From an uncultured Brevundimonas sp. (lineage in GTDB: Bacteria > Pseudomonadota > Alphaproteobacteria > Caulobacterales > Caulobacteraceae), in NCBI RefSeq assembly GCF_947305955.1, contig NZ_CAMZFB010000003.1, forward strand, positions 1-64,000: a stretch of DNA of 64,000 nucleotides, given 5' to 3'. Below are positions 18,868 through 28,485 of this stretch, piece after piece; position 1 is the stretch's first letter, and every line of letters begins with the position of its first letter. Position numbers and translations under genes: made by a program. The notes below the pieces were generated by a model. It saw nothing but the letters and a program-made list of their open reading frames with translations, made no database searches and was not told where the DNA came from.

Positions 18868-19944
18868 ATGCGCTATATGCCCTTCATTATTACGGCGGCG
18901 ATATTCTCGGCTTCACCTGCCGTTTCACAGTCGGAATACACGCCCGATGTTGTGACGCCGGGGTCCTGGCAAGAAGGCCACTGGCGCGACGAAGATCTCG
19001 GCCGCGCGATCTTTGAAGGCTATGCTGACCGCAGCTTCATTTGGCTGCGGGGCGAGAGCAACAAGGTCGTAAAGTTCAATCGCGCCGACGGATCGCGAAC
19101 AGTTGTGGCCGAAAATGCCGTGGACCTCCTGCACGATGGCGCACATCTGTGGGTAGTGACAGATACTCCCGGACATGAGCCGCACATCCGTGACCTCCGT
19201 TCCGAGCAGGCTCAACCCATCCGTTTAGTCACGCACGAACGCTCCTATCAAAGTCTGTTCGCAACCGGACAAAAACGACCGGGAGTGCTGACCAGCCTAG
19301 CCGCCTACACACCAAACGAGGACGGCTGGAAGCGTAGAGAACTACCGGCAAGTGTGATCACCCAAACAGTGGCGCCTGACGGCCAAACGCATCTCTATTT
19401 CGGATTAAATCGCGGGGAGTTCGGAGGCGGCTTGCGCCGCATAGATTTGGAGACCGGAACGATCTCCATTGTTTACCGCCCCAATGAGGGAAGCGGCGAA
19501 AGATTACCCAGCCCGAGCGATCGCCCTGTCGTCGGCCTCTTTACCTCACCGGACCAACCAGGCTGCGTCCACGTCGGCATAGGACTTGCCCACCTCACCA
19601 CGAGCATTGGCCACGTCTATCAGGTCTGCGGAGATAACATTTCCACAGTCTTCGATACGCCGAAACCACTGCTGCGAGATCGCTGGATGATGGTGCCCGT
19701 CCCTTGGCCACTAGATAACCTCATCCCCCTTAACGATGGCTGGATAGCAACCAGTCGAGGTCGCTACTTCCGCAGTCGCAACGGTCTAATAGAGGAGCAT
19801 GAGTACGCCCCTTTTCGTAACTGGTCTGGCCTACGGCTCTCGGACGAACAGCAAGGCGTATTGTTCGTTGTGTCTTCGTGCTGCTGGGGTGGCGGCGACC
19901 ATCTCACCCTATACCGTGCTATGCCTATCCCTGTGATGGACTGA
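18868..19944 (+). CDS. Secreted protein of unknown function, lower GC than neighbours
   Basis: I do not recognise the family. The 358-aa protein has a signal peptide (about 1-20, SPAVS-QS). The body is rich in short beta-like segments with repeated aromatic/acid patterns (FIWLRGESNKVVKFN, LWVVTDTPGHEPHI, FGGGLRRIDLETG), which suggests a beta-propeller-like fold. Two adjacent cysteines near the end are in SSCCWGGGDHLTLYR. The counted line at 19201-19260 is about 53% GC and codon use is less biased than in neighbours, which suggests recent acquisition or relaxed selection. Confidence 0.65.
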   Translation: MRYMPFIITAAIFSASPAVSQSEYTPDVVTPGSWQEGHWRDEDLGRAIFEGYADRSFIWLRGESNKVVKFNRADGSRTVVAENAVDLLHDGAHLWVVTDTPGHEPHIRDLRSEQAQPIRLVTHERSYQSLFATGQKRPGVLTSLAAYTPNEDGWKRRELPASVITQTVAPDGQTHLYFGLNRGEFGGGLRRIDLETGTISIVYRPNEGSGERLPSPSDRPVVGLFTSPDQPGCVHVGIGLAHLTTSIGHVYQVCGDNISTVFDTPKPLLRDRWMMVPVPWPLDNLIPLNDGWIATSRGRYFRSRNGLIEEHEYAPFRNWSGLRLSDEQQGVLFVVSSCCWGGGDHLTLYRAMPIPVMD

Positions 19945-20099
19945 AAATCCGCCTCTCGCCCTGTACGCGGCAAGAGAAACGGCACCGCCTGCCAAAGCTA
20001 GAACGATTGGTGCCCCTCATCCCGCCGCCAAGCGCCACCCCTTGCTCTTTTGGCGGTTTTCGCCTATAGGCCCCACCTTTCCAGGGCTTCGGTCCTGCT

Positions 20100-20204
20100 G
20101 TGGAACGTCAAAGGGTCGGGAAACTCCCGTCCGCCACATCAGGAGCCATCGTAGGTAAACTACCCGGTTTGCCTGCGCCGATGTCCGCCAAGGGAGAATA
20201 CCGC
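20100..20204 (+). promoter_or_regulatory. rpsF leader with hairpins
   Basis: The ~105 bases before rpsF contain CGGGA-AAC-TCCCG-type and GGTA-AAC-TACC hairpins and a GGGAGA ribosome-binding site nine bases before the ATG. Many bacteria autoregulate rpsF through an S6:S18-binding leader. I cannot confirm that motif here. Confidence 0.3.
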
Positions 20205-20579
20205 ATGGCTCTTTACGAGCACACGGTCATGACGCGCCAAGATATCTCGGCGCAACAGGCCGAAGCGCTGAACGACACCATCAAGTCTCTGATCGAAGAA
20301 AACGGCGGCTCGGTCGCCAAGATCGAGTACTGGGGTCTGCGCAACCTGACCTACCGCGTGAAGAAGAACCGCAAGGCTCACTACTCGCTGCTCGCCATCG
20401 ATGCACCGGCTGCTGCTATGGCAGAAGTCGAGCGTCAGCTGTCGATCAACGAAGACGTGCTGCGCTGGCTGACCATCCGCGTCGAAGAGCTCGACCTGGA
20501 ACTGTCGCCGCTGCTGGCTCGCCGCGAACGCGAACGCGATCGCAGCAACCGCAACGACGATGCTGCGGCTTCGGAATAA
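20205..20579 (+). CDS. rpsF: 30S ribosomal protein S6
   Basis: S6 forms a heterodimer with S18 on the 30S platform. The 124-aa protein begins MALYEHTVM and carries [21 protein letters not shown], typical of S6. The C-terminal ~25 residues are charged (RREREREDRS-like run). ATG 20205 is supported by GGGAGA upstream. It is first in the rpsF-rpsR-rplI operon. Confidence 0.97.
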   Translation: MALYEHTVMTRQDISAQQAEALNDTIKSLIEENGGSVAKIEYWGLRNLTYRVKKNRKAHYSLLAIDAPAAAMAEVERQLSINEDVLRWLTIRVEELDLELSPLLARRERERDRSNRNDDAAASE

Positions 20580-20591
20580 GGAACCGGATTG

Positions 20592-20867
20592 ATGACCGAT
20601 ACCACCGCTCCGATCCCGGGCGCTCCGGCTGGCACTGGCCCGGCCCGTCGTCCGTTCTACCGTCGTCGTAAGGTTTGCCCGTTCTCGGGCGCCAACGCAC
20701 CGAAGATCGACTACAAGGACGTGAAGCTGCTGCAGCGTTACGTCTCCGAACGCGGCAAGATCGTGCCTTCGCGCATCACCGCCGTCTCTGCCAAGAAGCA
20801 ACGCGAACTGGCCAAGGCCATCAAGCGCGCTCGCTACCTGGCTCTGCTGCCGTACGTGGTGAAGTAA
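20592..20867 (+). CDS. rpsR: 30S ribosomal protein S18
   Basis: This 91-aa S18 has the basic [15 protein letters not shown] segment and [24 protein letters not shown], which are diagnostic. The N-terminal ~18 residues are an Ala/Pro/Gly-rich extension. It is 12 bases after rpsF and one base before rplI. Confidence 0.97.
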   Translation: MTDTTAPIPGAPAGTGPARRPFYRRRKVCPFSGANAPKIDYKDVKLLQRYVSERGKIVPSRITAVSAKKQRELAKAIKRARYLALLPYVVK

Positions 20868-20868
20868 G

Positions 20869-21453
20869 ATGAAGGTCGTTCTGCTGGAACGCGTCGACAA
20901 CCTCGGCGCCATCGGCGACGTCGTCACTGTTAAGGACGGCTTCGCTCGTAACTTCCTGCTGCCGCGCGACAAGGCTCGTCGTGCTACGGAAGCCAACCTG
21001 AAGGCCTTCGAAATCGAACGTGCAGCTATCGTTGCCCGTAACGAGAAGAACAAGGCTGACGCACAGGTCATCGCCGACAAGATCGACGGTCAAACCTACG
21101 TCATGATCCGTCAGGCCGGTGAAACCGGCCAACTGTACGGTTCGGTTGCAGGCCGCGACGTCGCTGAAGCCATCAAGGCTGAAGGCGGCAACGTGACCCG
21201 TTCGCAGGTCGTTTTGAACACCGCCATCAAGACCCTGGGCGTTCACGAAGTGCTGGTTCGCCTGCACGCTGAAGTGTCGGCCACCGTCAAGATGAACATC
21301 GCGCGTTCGGCTGAAGAAGCCGAGCGTCAAGCGAAAGGCGAAGACGTCATCGCCGCTCGCTTCGACGACGAACGCGCTGCCGCTGAAGAAGCTGCCCAAG
21401 AACTCATCGAAGGCGGCGCTGGCCAGCAAGAAGGCTTCGGCGAAGAAGCCTAA
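20869..21453 (+). CDS. rplI: 50S ribosomal protein L9
   Basis: L9 (194 aa) shows the N-terminal RNA-binding motif MKVVLLERVDNLGAIGDVV with VKDGFARNFLLP, the linker helix and a C-terminal domain. The last ~45 residues form an acidic, Glu/Ala-rich tail beyond the ~150-residue E. coli protein, typical of Caulobacterales L9. It is followed by a strong terminator. Confidence 0.97.
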   Translation: MKVVLLERVDNLGAIGDVVTVKDGFARNFLLPRDKARRATEANLKAFEIERAAIVARNEKNKADAQVIADKIDGQTYVMIRQAGETGQLYGSVAGRDVAEAIKAEGGNVTRSQVVLNTAIKTLGVHEVLVRLHAEVSATVKMNIARSAEEAERQAKGEDVIAARFDDERAAAEEAAQELIEGGAGQQEGFGEEA

Positions 21454-21494
21454 GGCTTTCGAACCGTCCTTCGCTGACCAAGCGGACAAGGATC

Positions 21495-21527
21495 AGGGCA
21501 TCACCTTCGGGTGGTGCCCTTTTTCTT
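21495..21527 (+). terminator. Intrinsic terminator after rplI
   Basis: An eleven-pair stem (AGGGCATCACC / GGTGGTGCCCT, one G-T pair) with a TTCG loop is followed by TTTTCTTT. It ends the ribosomal operon. Confidence 0.93.
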
Positions 21528-21953
21528 TGCCCGATTATCAAGCTGAGCAATTTTCATGCACCGATTGCGCCGATATCCGGCGTTCGCAGAATTTAGTTTT
21601 CCTTCACGTTATTTCAGATAATCTCGATATCGCTTTCAAATAAAGCGCCGCAGTCTGCTGCGGTTCAGTCTGTGGGGCGGGCGTAAAACATGCCGGTTCC
21701 ATGTACCGTTCGGTTTGACCCTGCTTCTCCCTTCCAAGCACGATCGGGCCGGATGGCTCTTCATGTTGGGGGAAACCATGCCTGTCACAAAGGCCAAGAC
21801 ATTCGTGATGCCCGCGCCATCGCGCGCACGACTGTGTTGTCCGGCACAGCCTCCACATTGCTGATGAAAACTCTCGTCTGCGCCTGACGCGCGGACATCG
21901 TCGAAGACCCGCAGATCCGTCGGGCCCGACATCCAACTGAAAGCCTCCTCGAG
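21528..21953. other. Intergenic leader of the TonB receptor
   Basis: About 425 bases have no supported gene. The part around 21528-21660 is AT-richer than the surroundings and likely holds the promoter. A CCGCAG-TCTG-CTGCGG hairpin lies at 21648-21663. A 65-codon frame at 21690-21887 has no ribosome-binding site or recognisable sequence, and I do not call it a gene. Confidence 0.4.
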
Positions 21954-24395
21954 ATGATCCGTACTATCGCCTACAGAACTGCACTGTTCGCAGCCGCTTC
22001 CGGCTCGGCCCTGCTGATCGCCGGTGCCGCCAGCGCGCAAGACACCGACCAAACCACCAGCGTTGACGACATCGTCGTCACCGGTACCCGCGTGGCCAAC
22101 CGCTCGCGCCTCGACACGGTCGCCCCGGTCGATGTCGTGACCGCCGAAACCCTCGAACAGCGCGGCTCGACCGAGCTGGCCACCCAGCTGGCCGCCAGCG
22201 TCCCTGCCCTGAACTTCCCGCGCCCGTCGGCCACCGACGGCACCGACTCCATCCGTCCGGCCACCCTGCGCGGTCAGGGCCCTGACCAGACGCTGGTTCT
22301 GGTCAACGGCGTGCGTCGCCACCAGACCGCCCTTGTGAACCTGAACGGCTCTGTCGGTCGCGGCTCGTCGGCGGTTGACCTGAACGCTATTCCTTCCTCG
22401 GCCATCGAGCGCATCGAAGTGCTGCGTGACGGCGCGGCGGCCCAATACGGTTCGGACGCCATCGCCGGTGTTCTGAACCTGCGTCTGCGCGAAGCCCGCG
22501 AAGGCGGCGGTGCTACCCTCACCTATGGCCAATACGTCACCGACTACACCGGCTTCTATGGCCGCGCCGACGATATCCGCGATGGCGACACCCTCACCGT
22601 GTCGGCATGGCAGGGCTTTGCCATCGGCGACGAAGGCTTCCTGACCGCTTCGGTTGAATACCGCGACCGCGACCGCACCAACCGCTCGGACATCAACCCG
22701 ACGCTGGGCCGCATCACCGGCGGTCAGGGCGACGCCCAGACCGAAGACCTGTCGGTTTACCTGAATGCGGGCGTGCCGCTGTCGGCAGGGTGGGAAGCCT
22801 ATGGCTGGGTCGGCTATCAGCAGCGTGACGGCTCTGCCGCCGCCTTCTACCGCACCCCGACCGACAACACCCAGAACCCGGACTATGGCTCGGGCCGCAA
22901 ATATCCGGATGGCTATCTGCCGTTCATCCTGACCGACACCACCGACTGGACCGCGGCTGGCGGCGTGCGCGGCAATGTCGGCGAATGGGGCGTGGACATC
23001 AATCTGGGCTACGGCTCGAACAAGATCGAGTTCGGTGCCGAGAACACCATGAACCCGACCTATGGCATCAACGGCCCGACCGAATTCTATGCCGGTTCGC
23101 TGGAATACAGCCAGCTGGTTCTGGGTATCGACGCCAGCCGCGGCTATGATCTGGGCTGGTACGGCCCGCTGAACGTGGCCTTCGGCCTCGAAGCCCGCCG
23201 CGAAAACTACAAGATCGGCGCGGGTGAGGAAGCCTCCTATGCACGTGGCCCGATCCTGACCGCCGGTGGCAACACCCTCACATTCGGCTCGCGCGGCTTC
23301 ACCGGCTTTACGCCTGCCAACGAGGTCGACGAAGACCGCAGCAACGTCGGCGTCTATCTGGATCTGGAAGGCGAAGTCGTCGAGGGCCTGACCCTGTCGG
23401 GTGCCGTCCGCTACGAGAACTATTCGGACTTTGGCGACAACGTCTCGGGCAAGTTCGCGGCGCGTTACGACTTCAACCCGAACTTCGCCATCCGTGGTGC
23501 GATCTCGACCGGCTTCCGCGCCCCGAGCCTGCAACAGCAGTACTACACCCAGACCTCGATCCTCTACATCAACAACATCGCCTATGAGACGGGCACCTAT
23601 CCGTCGGTGAGCGAGGTTGGCGAGGCCCTGGGCGGTACCCCGCTGGAAGCCGAAGAGTCGGTCAACTACTCGCTGGGCTTCGTCCTGCGTAAGGGTCCAT
23701 TCGAGCTGACCGCCGATGCCTATCGCATCGACATCAAGGACCGCATCATCCTGTCGGAAACCCTGACGGGCAGCGCGACCGAGCCGGTCGGCACCAATGC
23801 CCGCACCCACGTCGACCTGCTGGCCCCGTATGGCGCATCAGCCGCCCGGTTCTTGATCAACGGCGTGGACCCCGAGACCACCGGTCTGGACGTTGTCGCC
23901 CGCGACCGTGCCGAAGTGGCTAACGGCAACCGTCTGGACTTCACACTGGCCGGTAACGTCAACGACTTCAAGGTCACCAAGACTCCGGTCACCGAAAGCG
24001 GCATCCTGCCGACCCAAACCACCCTGTTCGGTCGTCAGGCTGTCTACCGCTTCGAAGAAGGTACCCCGCCGTGGAAGGTGGTGTTCCAGACCGACTGGGA
24101 AGCCCAAAAGCTGGGCGGCACCTTCCGTCTGACGGGCTATGGCGATGTGCTGGCTGCCGGTGCATCGGCCGCGACCGACCTGCAACTGGGCGACGCCCTG
24201 ATCGCGGACGTCGAGGCCCGCTACCGCTTCACCGACAATGTCACCCTGTCGATCGGTGCGGACAACGTGCTTGACCAGTACCCGCGTCAAAGCCTGCGCG
24301 AGAACAACACCACGGGCGCTTTCCCGTTCTCGAACTTCTCGCCGTACGGCTTCAACGGCCGCTACGTCTATGGCCGCCTCAGCCTGAAGTGGTAA
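21954..24395 (+). CDS. TonB-dependent outer-membrane receptor
   Basis: This is an outer-membrane active transporter of 813 aa. After a signal peptide (about 1-28, ASA-Q) come the IVVTGTRV motif, the plug domain with RPATLRGQGPDQTLVLVNGVRRH and IERIEVLRDGAAAQYGSDAIAGVLN, and a 22-strand-type barrel ending in the aromatic YVYGRLSLKW. Substrate is unknown; there is no neighbouring iron or sugar operon. The long leader suggests its own promoter, and it ends in a strong terminator. Confidence 0.93.
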   Translation: MIRTIAYRTALFAAASGSALLIAGAASAQDTDQTTSVDDIVVTGTRVANRSRLDTVAPVDVVTAETLEQRGSTELATQLAASVPALNFPRPSATDGTDSIRPATLRGQGPDQTLVLVNGVRRHQTALVNLNGSVGRGSSAVDLNAIPSSAIERIEVLRDGAAAQYGSDAIAGVLNLRLREAREGGGATLTYGQYVTDYTGFYGRADDIRDGDTLTVSAWQGFAIGDEGFLTASVEYRDRDRTNRSDINPTLGRITGGQGDAQTEDLSVYLNAGVPLSAGWEAYGWVGYQQRDGSAAAFYRTPTDNTQNPDYGSGRKYPDGYLPFILTDTTDWTAAGGVRGNVGEWGVDINLGYGSNKIEFGAENTMNPTYGINGPTEFYAGSLEYSQLVLGIDASRGYDLGWYGPLNVAFGLEARRENYKIGAGEEASYARGPILTAGGNTLTFGSRGFTGFTPANEVDEDRSNVGVYLDLEGEVVEGLTLSGAVRYENYSDFGDNVSGKFAARYDFNPNFAIRGAISTGFRAPSLQQQYYTQTSILYINNIAYETGTYPSVSEVGEALGGTPLEAEESVNYSLGFVLRKGPFELTADAYRIDIKDRIILSETLTGSATEPVGTNARTHVDLLAPYGASAARFLINGVDPETTGLDVVARDRAEVANGNRLDFTLAGNVNDFKVTKTPVTESGILPTQTTLFGRQAVYRFEEGTPPWKVVFQTDWEAQKLGGTFRLTGYGDVLAAGASAATDLQLGDALIADVEARYRFTDNVTLSIGADNVLDQYPRQSLRENNTTGAFPFSNFSPYGFNGRYVYGRLSLKW

Positions 24396-24416
24396 TCGCC
24401 ACAACTATCTGAAGCG

Positions 24417-24448
24417 AAAGGGCATCTGCACTGCAGATGCCCTTTTTT
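24417..24448 (+). terminator. Intrinsic terminator after TonB receptor
   Basis: A ten-pair stem (GGGCATCTGC / GCAGATGCCC) with a three-base loop is flanked by AAA and TTTTTT, giving a textbook rho-independent terminator. Confidence 0.95.
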
Positions 24449-24541
24449 GCATTCAGATAGGGTTCAGAATCTGGACCCTAATGAAACTATGGTTTCTATA
24501 TTCGCCTTGCGCCCGCATCGGGATCGGAGCATTTCAACGCC

Positions 24542-24940
24542 ATGACGAAAAGCATTGCTGTGAAAGCCATTGGCCTGTCGGCCGTCTTGGCCATTGCTGC
24601 CAGCAGCCTGCCGGCTTTTGCCCAGTCCCAGATGACCGTCGCGCAGTTTCTGGAAGCCGGTCGCGACATTCCGCGAAACCGCGCTGCTGCCATGTTGCGT
24701 TCCGATACCCGCCAGCTGATCCGCGTGGTTACAGGCTCGGTCAATCAGGTGAAGGCCGAACAGGCATCGGCTGAACGCGCAGGCCGTCGCCCGAACCACT
24801 GCATCCCCAGCAGCGGCACCGGAATCACCCCGGAATCGCTGGTGGCACGGTTCGAATCCATGCCTTCGGGACGCCGAAATGTGACGGTCACCCAAGCCAT
24901 CCGTGAATGGATGATTGAACGTTACCCCTGCCGCGGCTAA
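24542..24940 (+). CDS. Small secreted protein, Rap1a/Tai-like
   Basis: This is a 132-aa protein with a clear signal peptide (cleavage near AFA-Q, residue ~27). The mature part has two cysteines, in HCIPSSGTGIT and at the end in IERYPC, around an L-x-x-x-x-x-x-P and a helix. This cysteine-spaced pattern resembles the Rap1a/Tai immunity-protein fold, which protects cells from type VI amidase effectors, but no effector is adjacent. Similar orphan proteins are common in Caulobacterales, so the immunity role is only possible. Confidence 0.55.
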   Translation: MTKSIAVKAIGLSAVLAIAASSLPAFAQSQMTVAQFLEAGRDIPRNRAAAMLRSDTRQLIRVVTGSVNQVKAEQASAERAGRRPNHCIPSSGTGITPESLVARFESMPSGRRNVTVTQAIREWMIERYPCRG

Positions 24941-25060
24941 GCCGCTCTTCCACACATTCCCCATTCTTAACAGGCTGTGGACAACTGCTGTTGGGGATGG
25001 GCCTCTTTTGCCGGTTCGGGCGTGATGCGCGGGCCGGCTTACTCTGTTTGACTGGCGTTT

Positions 25061-26554
25061 ATGAATTACCTGGCTTCGGCACCGGACAGTGCGTCCATCT
25101 CCGTCACATCGCTGCCTCACAACCTCGAAGCTGAACAGGCGCTTCTCGGGGCGCTGATGTATGACAACGGGGTTTTCGAACGCCTCAGCGATCGCCTGCG
25201 TGACATCCACTTCTACGAGCCCTTCCACCAGCGCCTGTACAAGGCCATCGAAGAGCACATCCGTCAGGGCCTGCTGGCCGAGCCCACCATCCTGATGGGC
25301 CGCTTCAATCAGGACCCCGCCTTCACCGAGTTTGGCGGCCTGCGCTATCTGGCCGATCTGGTGGATCGCGCCCCGCCCGCCGCGAACGCCCCCGACTATG
25401 CCCGCGTCATCTATGATCTGGCCCTGCGCCGCGAGCTGATCCGCATCGGCGGCCAGATCGCCAAGGACGCGCCCGATCCCGAGCGCCCCGCCGAAGAACA
25501 GATCGAACAGGCCGAACAGACCCTCTATTCGCTGGCCGAAACCGGCAAGCCGTCGTCGGGCTTTGTGACCTTTTCCCACGCCCTCGCCGGTGCTGTGGAA
25601 ATGGCGGGCGAAGCCTATCAGCGCGAAGGCAAGCTGGCCGGTCTGGCCACGCGCCTCGACGACCTCGACCAGAAGCTCGGCGGCCTGCACCCGTCCGACT
25701 TGCTGATCCTCGCAGGGCGTCCGTCGATGGGTAAGACGGCGCTGGCGACCAACATCGCCTTCAACGTCGCCCGTAACTACAAATACGAAATCCAGCCGGA
25801 CGGCAGCCGCAAGACCGTCGATGGCGGCGTTGTTGCCTTCTACTCGCTGGAAATGAGCGCCGAACAGCTGGCCATGCGTATGCTGGCCGATGCGTCCGGC
25901 GTGTCCTCGGACAAGCTGCGTAAGGGCGAGATCGACGCCAGCGACTTCGCCAAGCTGCGCGAGGCCGCCATCGAGATCGGCGAAAGCCCGCTCTATATCG
26001 ACGCCACCGGCGGTATCTCGATCTCCAAACTGGCCGCCCGTGCCCGCCGACTGGCCCGCATGGAACACGGCCTCGATCTGATCGTGGTCGACTACCTCCA
26101 GCTCGTCACCGTCGGCGAAGGCAGCACCAAGAACCGCGTGCAGGAAGTGGCCGAGATCACCGGTGGTCTGAAGGCGCTGGCCAAGGAATTGAACGTTCCG
26201 ATCATCGCCCTGTCACAGCTGTCGCGTCAGGTGGAACAGCGCGACGACAAACGCCCGCAGCTGTCCGACCTTCGTGAATCGGGCTCGATCGAGCAGGACG
26301 CCGACTGCGTGATGTTCGTGTACCGCGAAAGCTACTACCTCGGCCGTGCCGAGCCGCGTGAAGGCACCGAAGAACATCTGAAGTGGCAGGAAGACATGGA
26401 CCGCCTGCAGCATCAGGCCGAAGTCGTCATCGGCAAGCAGCGTCACGGCCCCATCGGCATCGTGAAGCTGGCGTTCGACGCCAACACCACGCGCTTTGGC
26501 AATCTGGCCCACGATGGCCGTTACGGTGCCGCCTTCTCGGATATTCCGGAATAA
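25061..26554 (+). CDS. dnaB: Replicative DNA helicase DnaB
   Basis: DnaB is the hexameric replication-fork helicase. The 497-aa protein has the N-terminal primase-interacting domain (PHNLEAEQALLGALMYDN), a linker, and the RecA-like core with Walker A GRPSMGKTALATNIA (residue ~222), VVDYLQLV Walker B-type motif and SRQVEQRDDKRPQLSDLRESG. No intein is seen. It follows an unrelated small gene and precedes alr. Confidence 0.97.
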   Translation: MNYLASAPDSASISVTSLPHNLEAEQALLGALMYDNGVFERLSDRLRDIHFYEPFHQRLYKAIEEHIRQGLLAEPTILMGRFNQDPAFTEFGGLRYLADLVDRAPPAANAPDYARVIYDLALRRELIRIGGQIAKDAPDPERPAEEQIEQAEQTLYSLAETGKPSSGFVTFSHALAGAVEMAGEAYQREGKLAGLATRLDDLDQKLGGLHPSDLLILAGRPSMGKTALATNIAFNVARNYKYEIQPDGSRKTVDGGVVAFYSLEMSAEQLAMRMLADASGVSSDKLRKGEIDASDFAKLREAAIEIGESPLYIDATGGISISKLAARARRLARMEHGLDLIVVDYLQLVTVGEGSTKNRVQEVAEITGGLKALAKELNVPIIALSQLSRQVEQRDDKRPQLSDLRESGSIEQDADCVMFVYRESYYLGRAEPREGTEEHLKWQEDMDRLQHQAEVVIGKQRHGPIGIVKLAFDANTTRFGNLAHDGRYGAAFSDIPE

Positions 26555-26615
26555 GGGATTTTCTTGCCCTGAACGGGGTGGAAGTCGGGGGGATGGGGGC
26601 GTAAACATTCAGCCC

Positions 26616-27656
26616 ATGTCCTCCCTGCCCGCTTCCCTTACCGTCGATCTGGCCGCTCTGGCCCGCAACTATCACACGCTGAAAACCCTGACGGGCCGCC
26701 CCGTCAATCCGGTGGTCAAAGCCGATGGCTATGGCCTCGGCGCGGTGGCGGTGGCGCATCGCCTGATGGCCGAGGGTGCGCGTACCTTCTTCGTCGCCCG
26801 CGCGGCAGAGGGTGTGATCCTGCGCGAGGGACTGGGTGCCGAACCGACCATCTATGTGCTGGACGGTGCCCACGGCGAAAACATCCATCTGATCCGTCAG
26901 GCGAACTTGCGCCCCGTGCTGAACCAGCCCGCGCAGGTGCAAGGCTGGCTGTCATCGGGCGGTGGCGACTGCGGCCTGCAAATCGACACGGCCATGAACC
27001 GCCTCGGTTACCGCGTCGAGAACGCCCCCGAGCCGTTCGAAGGGCTGAAGCTGGTGATGACCCACCTCGCCTGCGCAGACGAGCCCACCAACCCGCTGAA
27101 CCGCCAGCAGCGTGACGCCTTTGATGCCGTCTCGCAGAAATATACGGGCGTGACCCGCAGCTTCGCCAACTCCGGCGGCTGCTTCCTTGGCGAAGACTTT
27201 GGCTTTGACGTCGTGCGCCCCGGCATCTGCCTTTACGGCGGTGGCCCCGAGGGCAAGCCACACGACAAGATCGCCCCTGTCGCCACTCTGAACGCCCAGA
27301 TCATGCAGGTGCGCGACGTTCCGGTCGGCGAAACCGTCGGCTATTCCCAAGGATATAAGGTCGAAAAGCCCGTCACCGTCGCCACCTGCGGCGCGGGTTA
27401 TGCCGACGGCGTCCTGCGTTCCTATAGCCCCAAGGGTCAGGTCTGGGTCGCGGGCGAACTGCGCCCCATCATTGGCCGCGTTTCGATGGACGTACTGGCC
27501 GTCGATGTCACCGGCCTTAGCGTCAAGGCAGGCGACACGGTCGAAATCTTCGGTGCCAACCGCATGATCGATGACGCCGCCGCCGCTGCGGGTACCATCA
27601 GCTATGAGCTGCTGACGTCGATCACGCCCCGCGTACCCCGCATCTACGTAGGCTAA
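26616..27656 (+). CDS. alr: Alanine racemase
   Basis: Alr interconverts L- and D-alanine for peptidoglycan synthesis. The 346-aa protein has the PLP-lysine motif VVKADGYGLG (Lys ~33) and the catalytic tyrosine region GYADGVLR in the second half. The start ATG 26616 gives the family N-terminus (LTVDLAALARNYHTLK). The frame stays open upstream into dnaB's end but lacks family similarity there. A bidirectional terminator follows. Confidence 0.94.
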   Translation: MSSLPASLTVDLAALARNYHTLKTLTGRPVNPVVKADGYGLGAVAVAHRLMAEGARTFFVARAAEGVILREGLGAEPTIYVLDGAHGENIHLIRQANLRPVLNQPAQVQGWLSSGGGDCGLQIDTAMNRLGYRVENAPEPFEGLKLVMTHLACADEPTNPLNRQQRDAFDAVSQKYTGVTRSFANSGGCFLGEDFGFDVVRPGICLYGGGPEGKPHDKIAPVATLNAQIMQVRDVPVGETVGYSQGYKVEKPVTVATCGAGYADGVLRSYSPKGQVWVAGELRPIIGRVSMDVLAVDVTGLSVKAGDTVEIFGANRMIDDAAAAAGTISYELLTSITPRVPRIYVG

Positions 27657-27663
27657 GCCAACA

Positions 27664-27696
27664 AAAAAGGGGCATCCGATGGATGCCCCTTCTTCG
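27664..27696. terminator. Bidirectional terminator between alr and Yip1 gene
   Basis: An 11-bp perfect stem (AAGGGGCATCC / GGATGCCCCTT, loop GAT) has an A-run on the left, which is a T-run for the minus strand, and TTCTTCG on the right. It separates convergent genes. Confidence 0.9.
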
Positions 27697-27713
27697 TATT
27701 TGCCATCAAAAGC

Positions 27714-28319
27714 TTAGCCAGCGACGGCGGCGGCAATGATGAACGGTGCCATGGCCAGACCGACGATCATGGCGGCGATAACCTGCAGCACGATGGCGAT
27801 CAGGATGGTGACGACCGTATAGGGCAGCTTCTTGTCTTCCGGCGTGTTCTTCACCGGACCAAAGCCCAGATACATCACATAGACGCCGTACAGTGCCGCG
27901 ATGAAGGCCAAGCCGGCGATCAAGGGCACGAGATTCAGTACGCCAGCGACCCAGGCGGGAGTCATCGAATAGACAGCGAGCTTCATCGACTGGACCATGT
28001 TCTTTTCAGAACCGAAGCTGGGGGCCAGCGCATCGATGATGATGCCCACGATATAAACCGCCACGAGCGCCAGCACATAGCCGACGACAGTGGTGATGAT
28101 GGCCGCGAGCACGCCCATCGGGAAGCCGAACAGGGCCGAACCGATCAGGCTGCACACCGGACCGATGGCGGCGAGGATCATGGCATAGCCGGTAAATAGC
28201 CCCTTCACCGAAGCCGACTCGGCGGCAATCACGGGCCACTCCAGCTTGGGCTGCAGGATGATGCCCTTAATGCGACTAATCAGGTTGGGATTAATCGCTG
28301 GCGAGTTCTCGGCGGTCAT
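27714..28319 (-). CDS. Yip1-family multi-pass membrane protein
   Basis: This is a 201-aa protein with five hydrophobic segments after a soluble N-terminus containing LISRIKGIILQPKLEWPVIAAE, a sequence typical of bacterial Yip1-domain proteins. Its role is unknown in bacteria. I use ATG 28319 (MTAENSPAINP) rather than upstream ATG 28379. It is divergent from radA. Confidence 0.82.
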   Translation of the reverse strand: MTAENSPAINPNLISRIKGIILQPKLEWPVIAAESASVKGLFTGYAMILAAIGPVCSLIGSALFGFPMGVLAAIITTVVGYVLALVAVYIVGIIIDALAPSFGSEKNMVQSMKLAVYSMTPAWVAGVLNLVPLIAGLAFIAALYGVYVMYLGFGPVKNTPEDKKLPYTVVTILIAIVLQVIAAMIVGLAMAPFIIAAAVAG

Positions 28320-28485
28320 TAGGGGTCTCCAGACAATGTTCGGCGTAATGATTACGGCGAATTGCCAAAATGCGAACAACTTTCAGATGAAACGGTGACC
28401 ACAACTGTGTGATCGTCCGTCAAACGCGGTCGTAGGGATTTCGCTCCCCGCTATCGCCCACGAATTCCTCTGCTAGTCTCGGCAC

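Noticed and set aside
21690-21887. Possible 65-aa gene in the TonB receptor leader
   Set aside because: No ribosome site, no recognisable sequence, and it sits in a long leader.
21636-23810. Very long open antisense frame under the TonB receptor
   Set aside because: It overlaps the certain receptor gene; length results from GC skew at third positions.
24840-24865. tRNA T-loop-like sequence GGTTCGAATCC
   Set aside because: It is inside the Rap1a-like coding sequence and has no matching acceptor stem.
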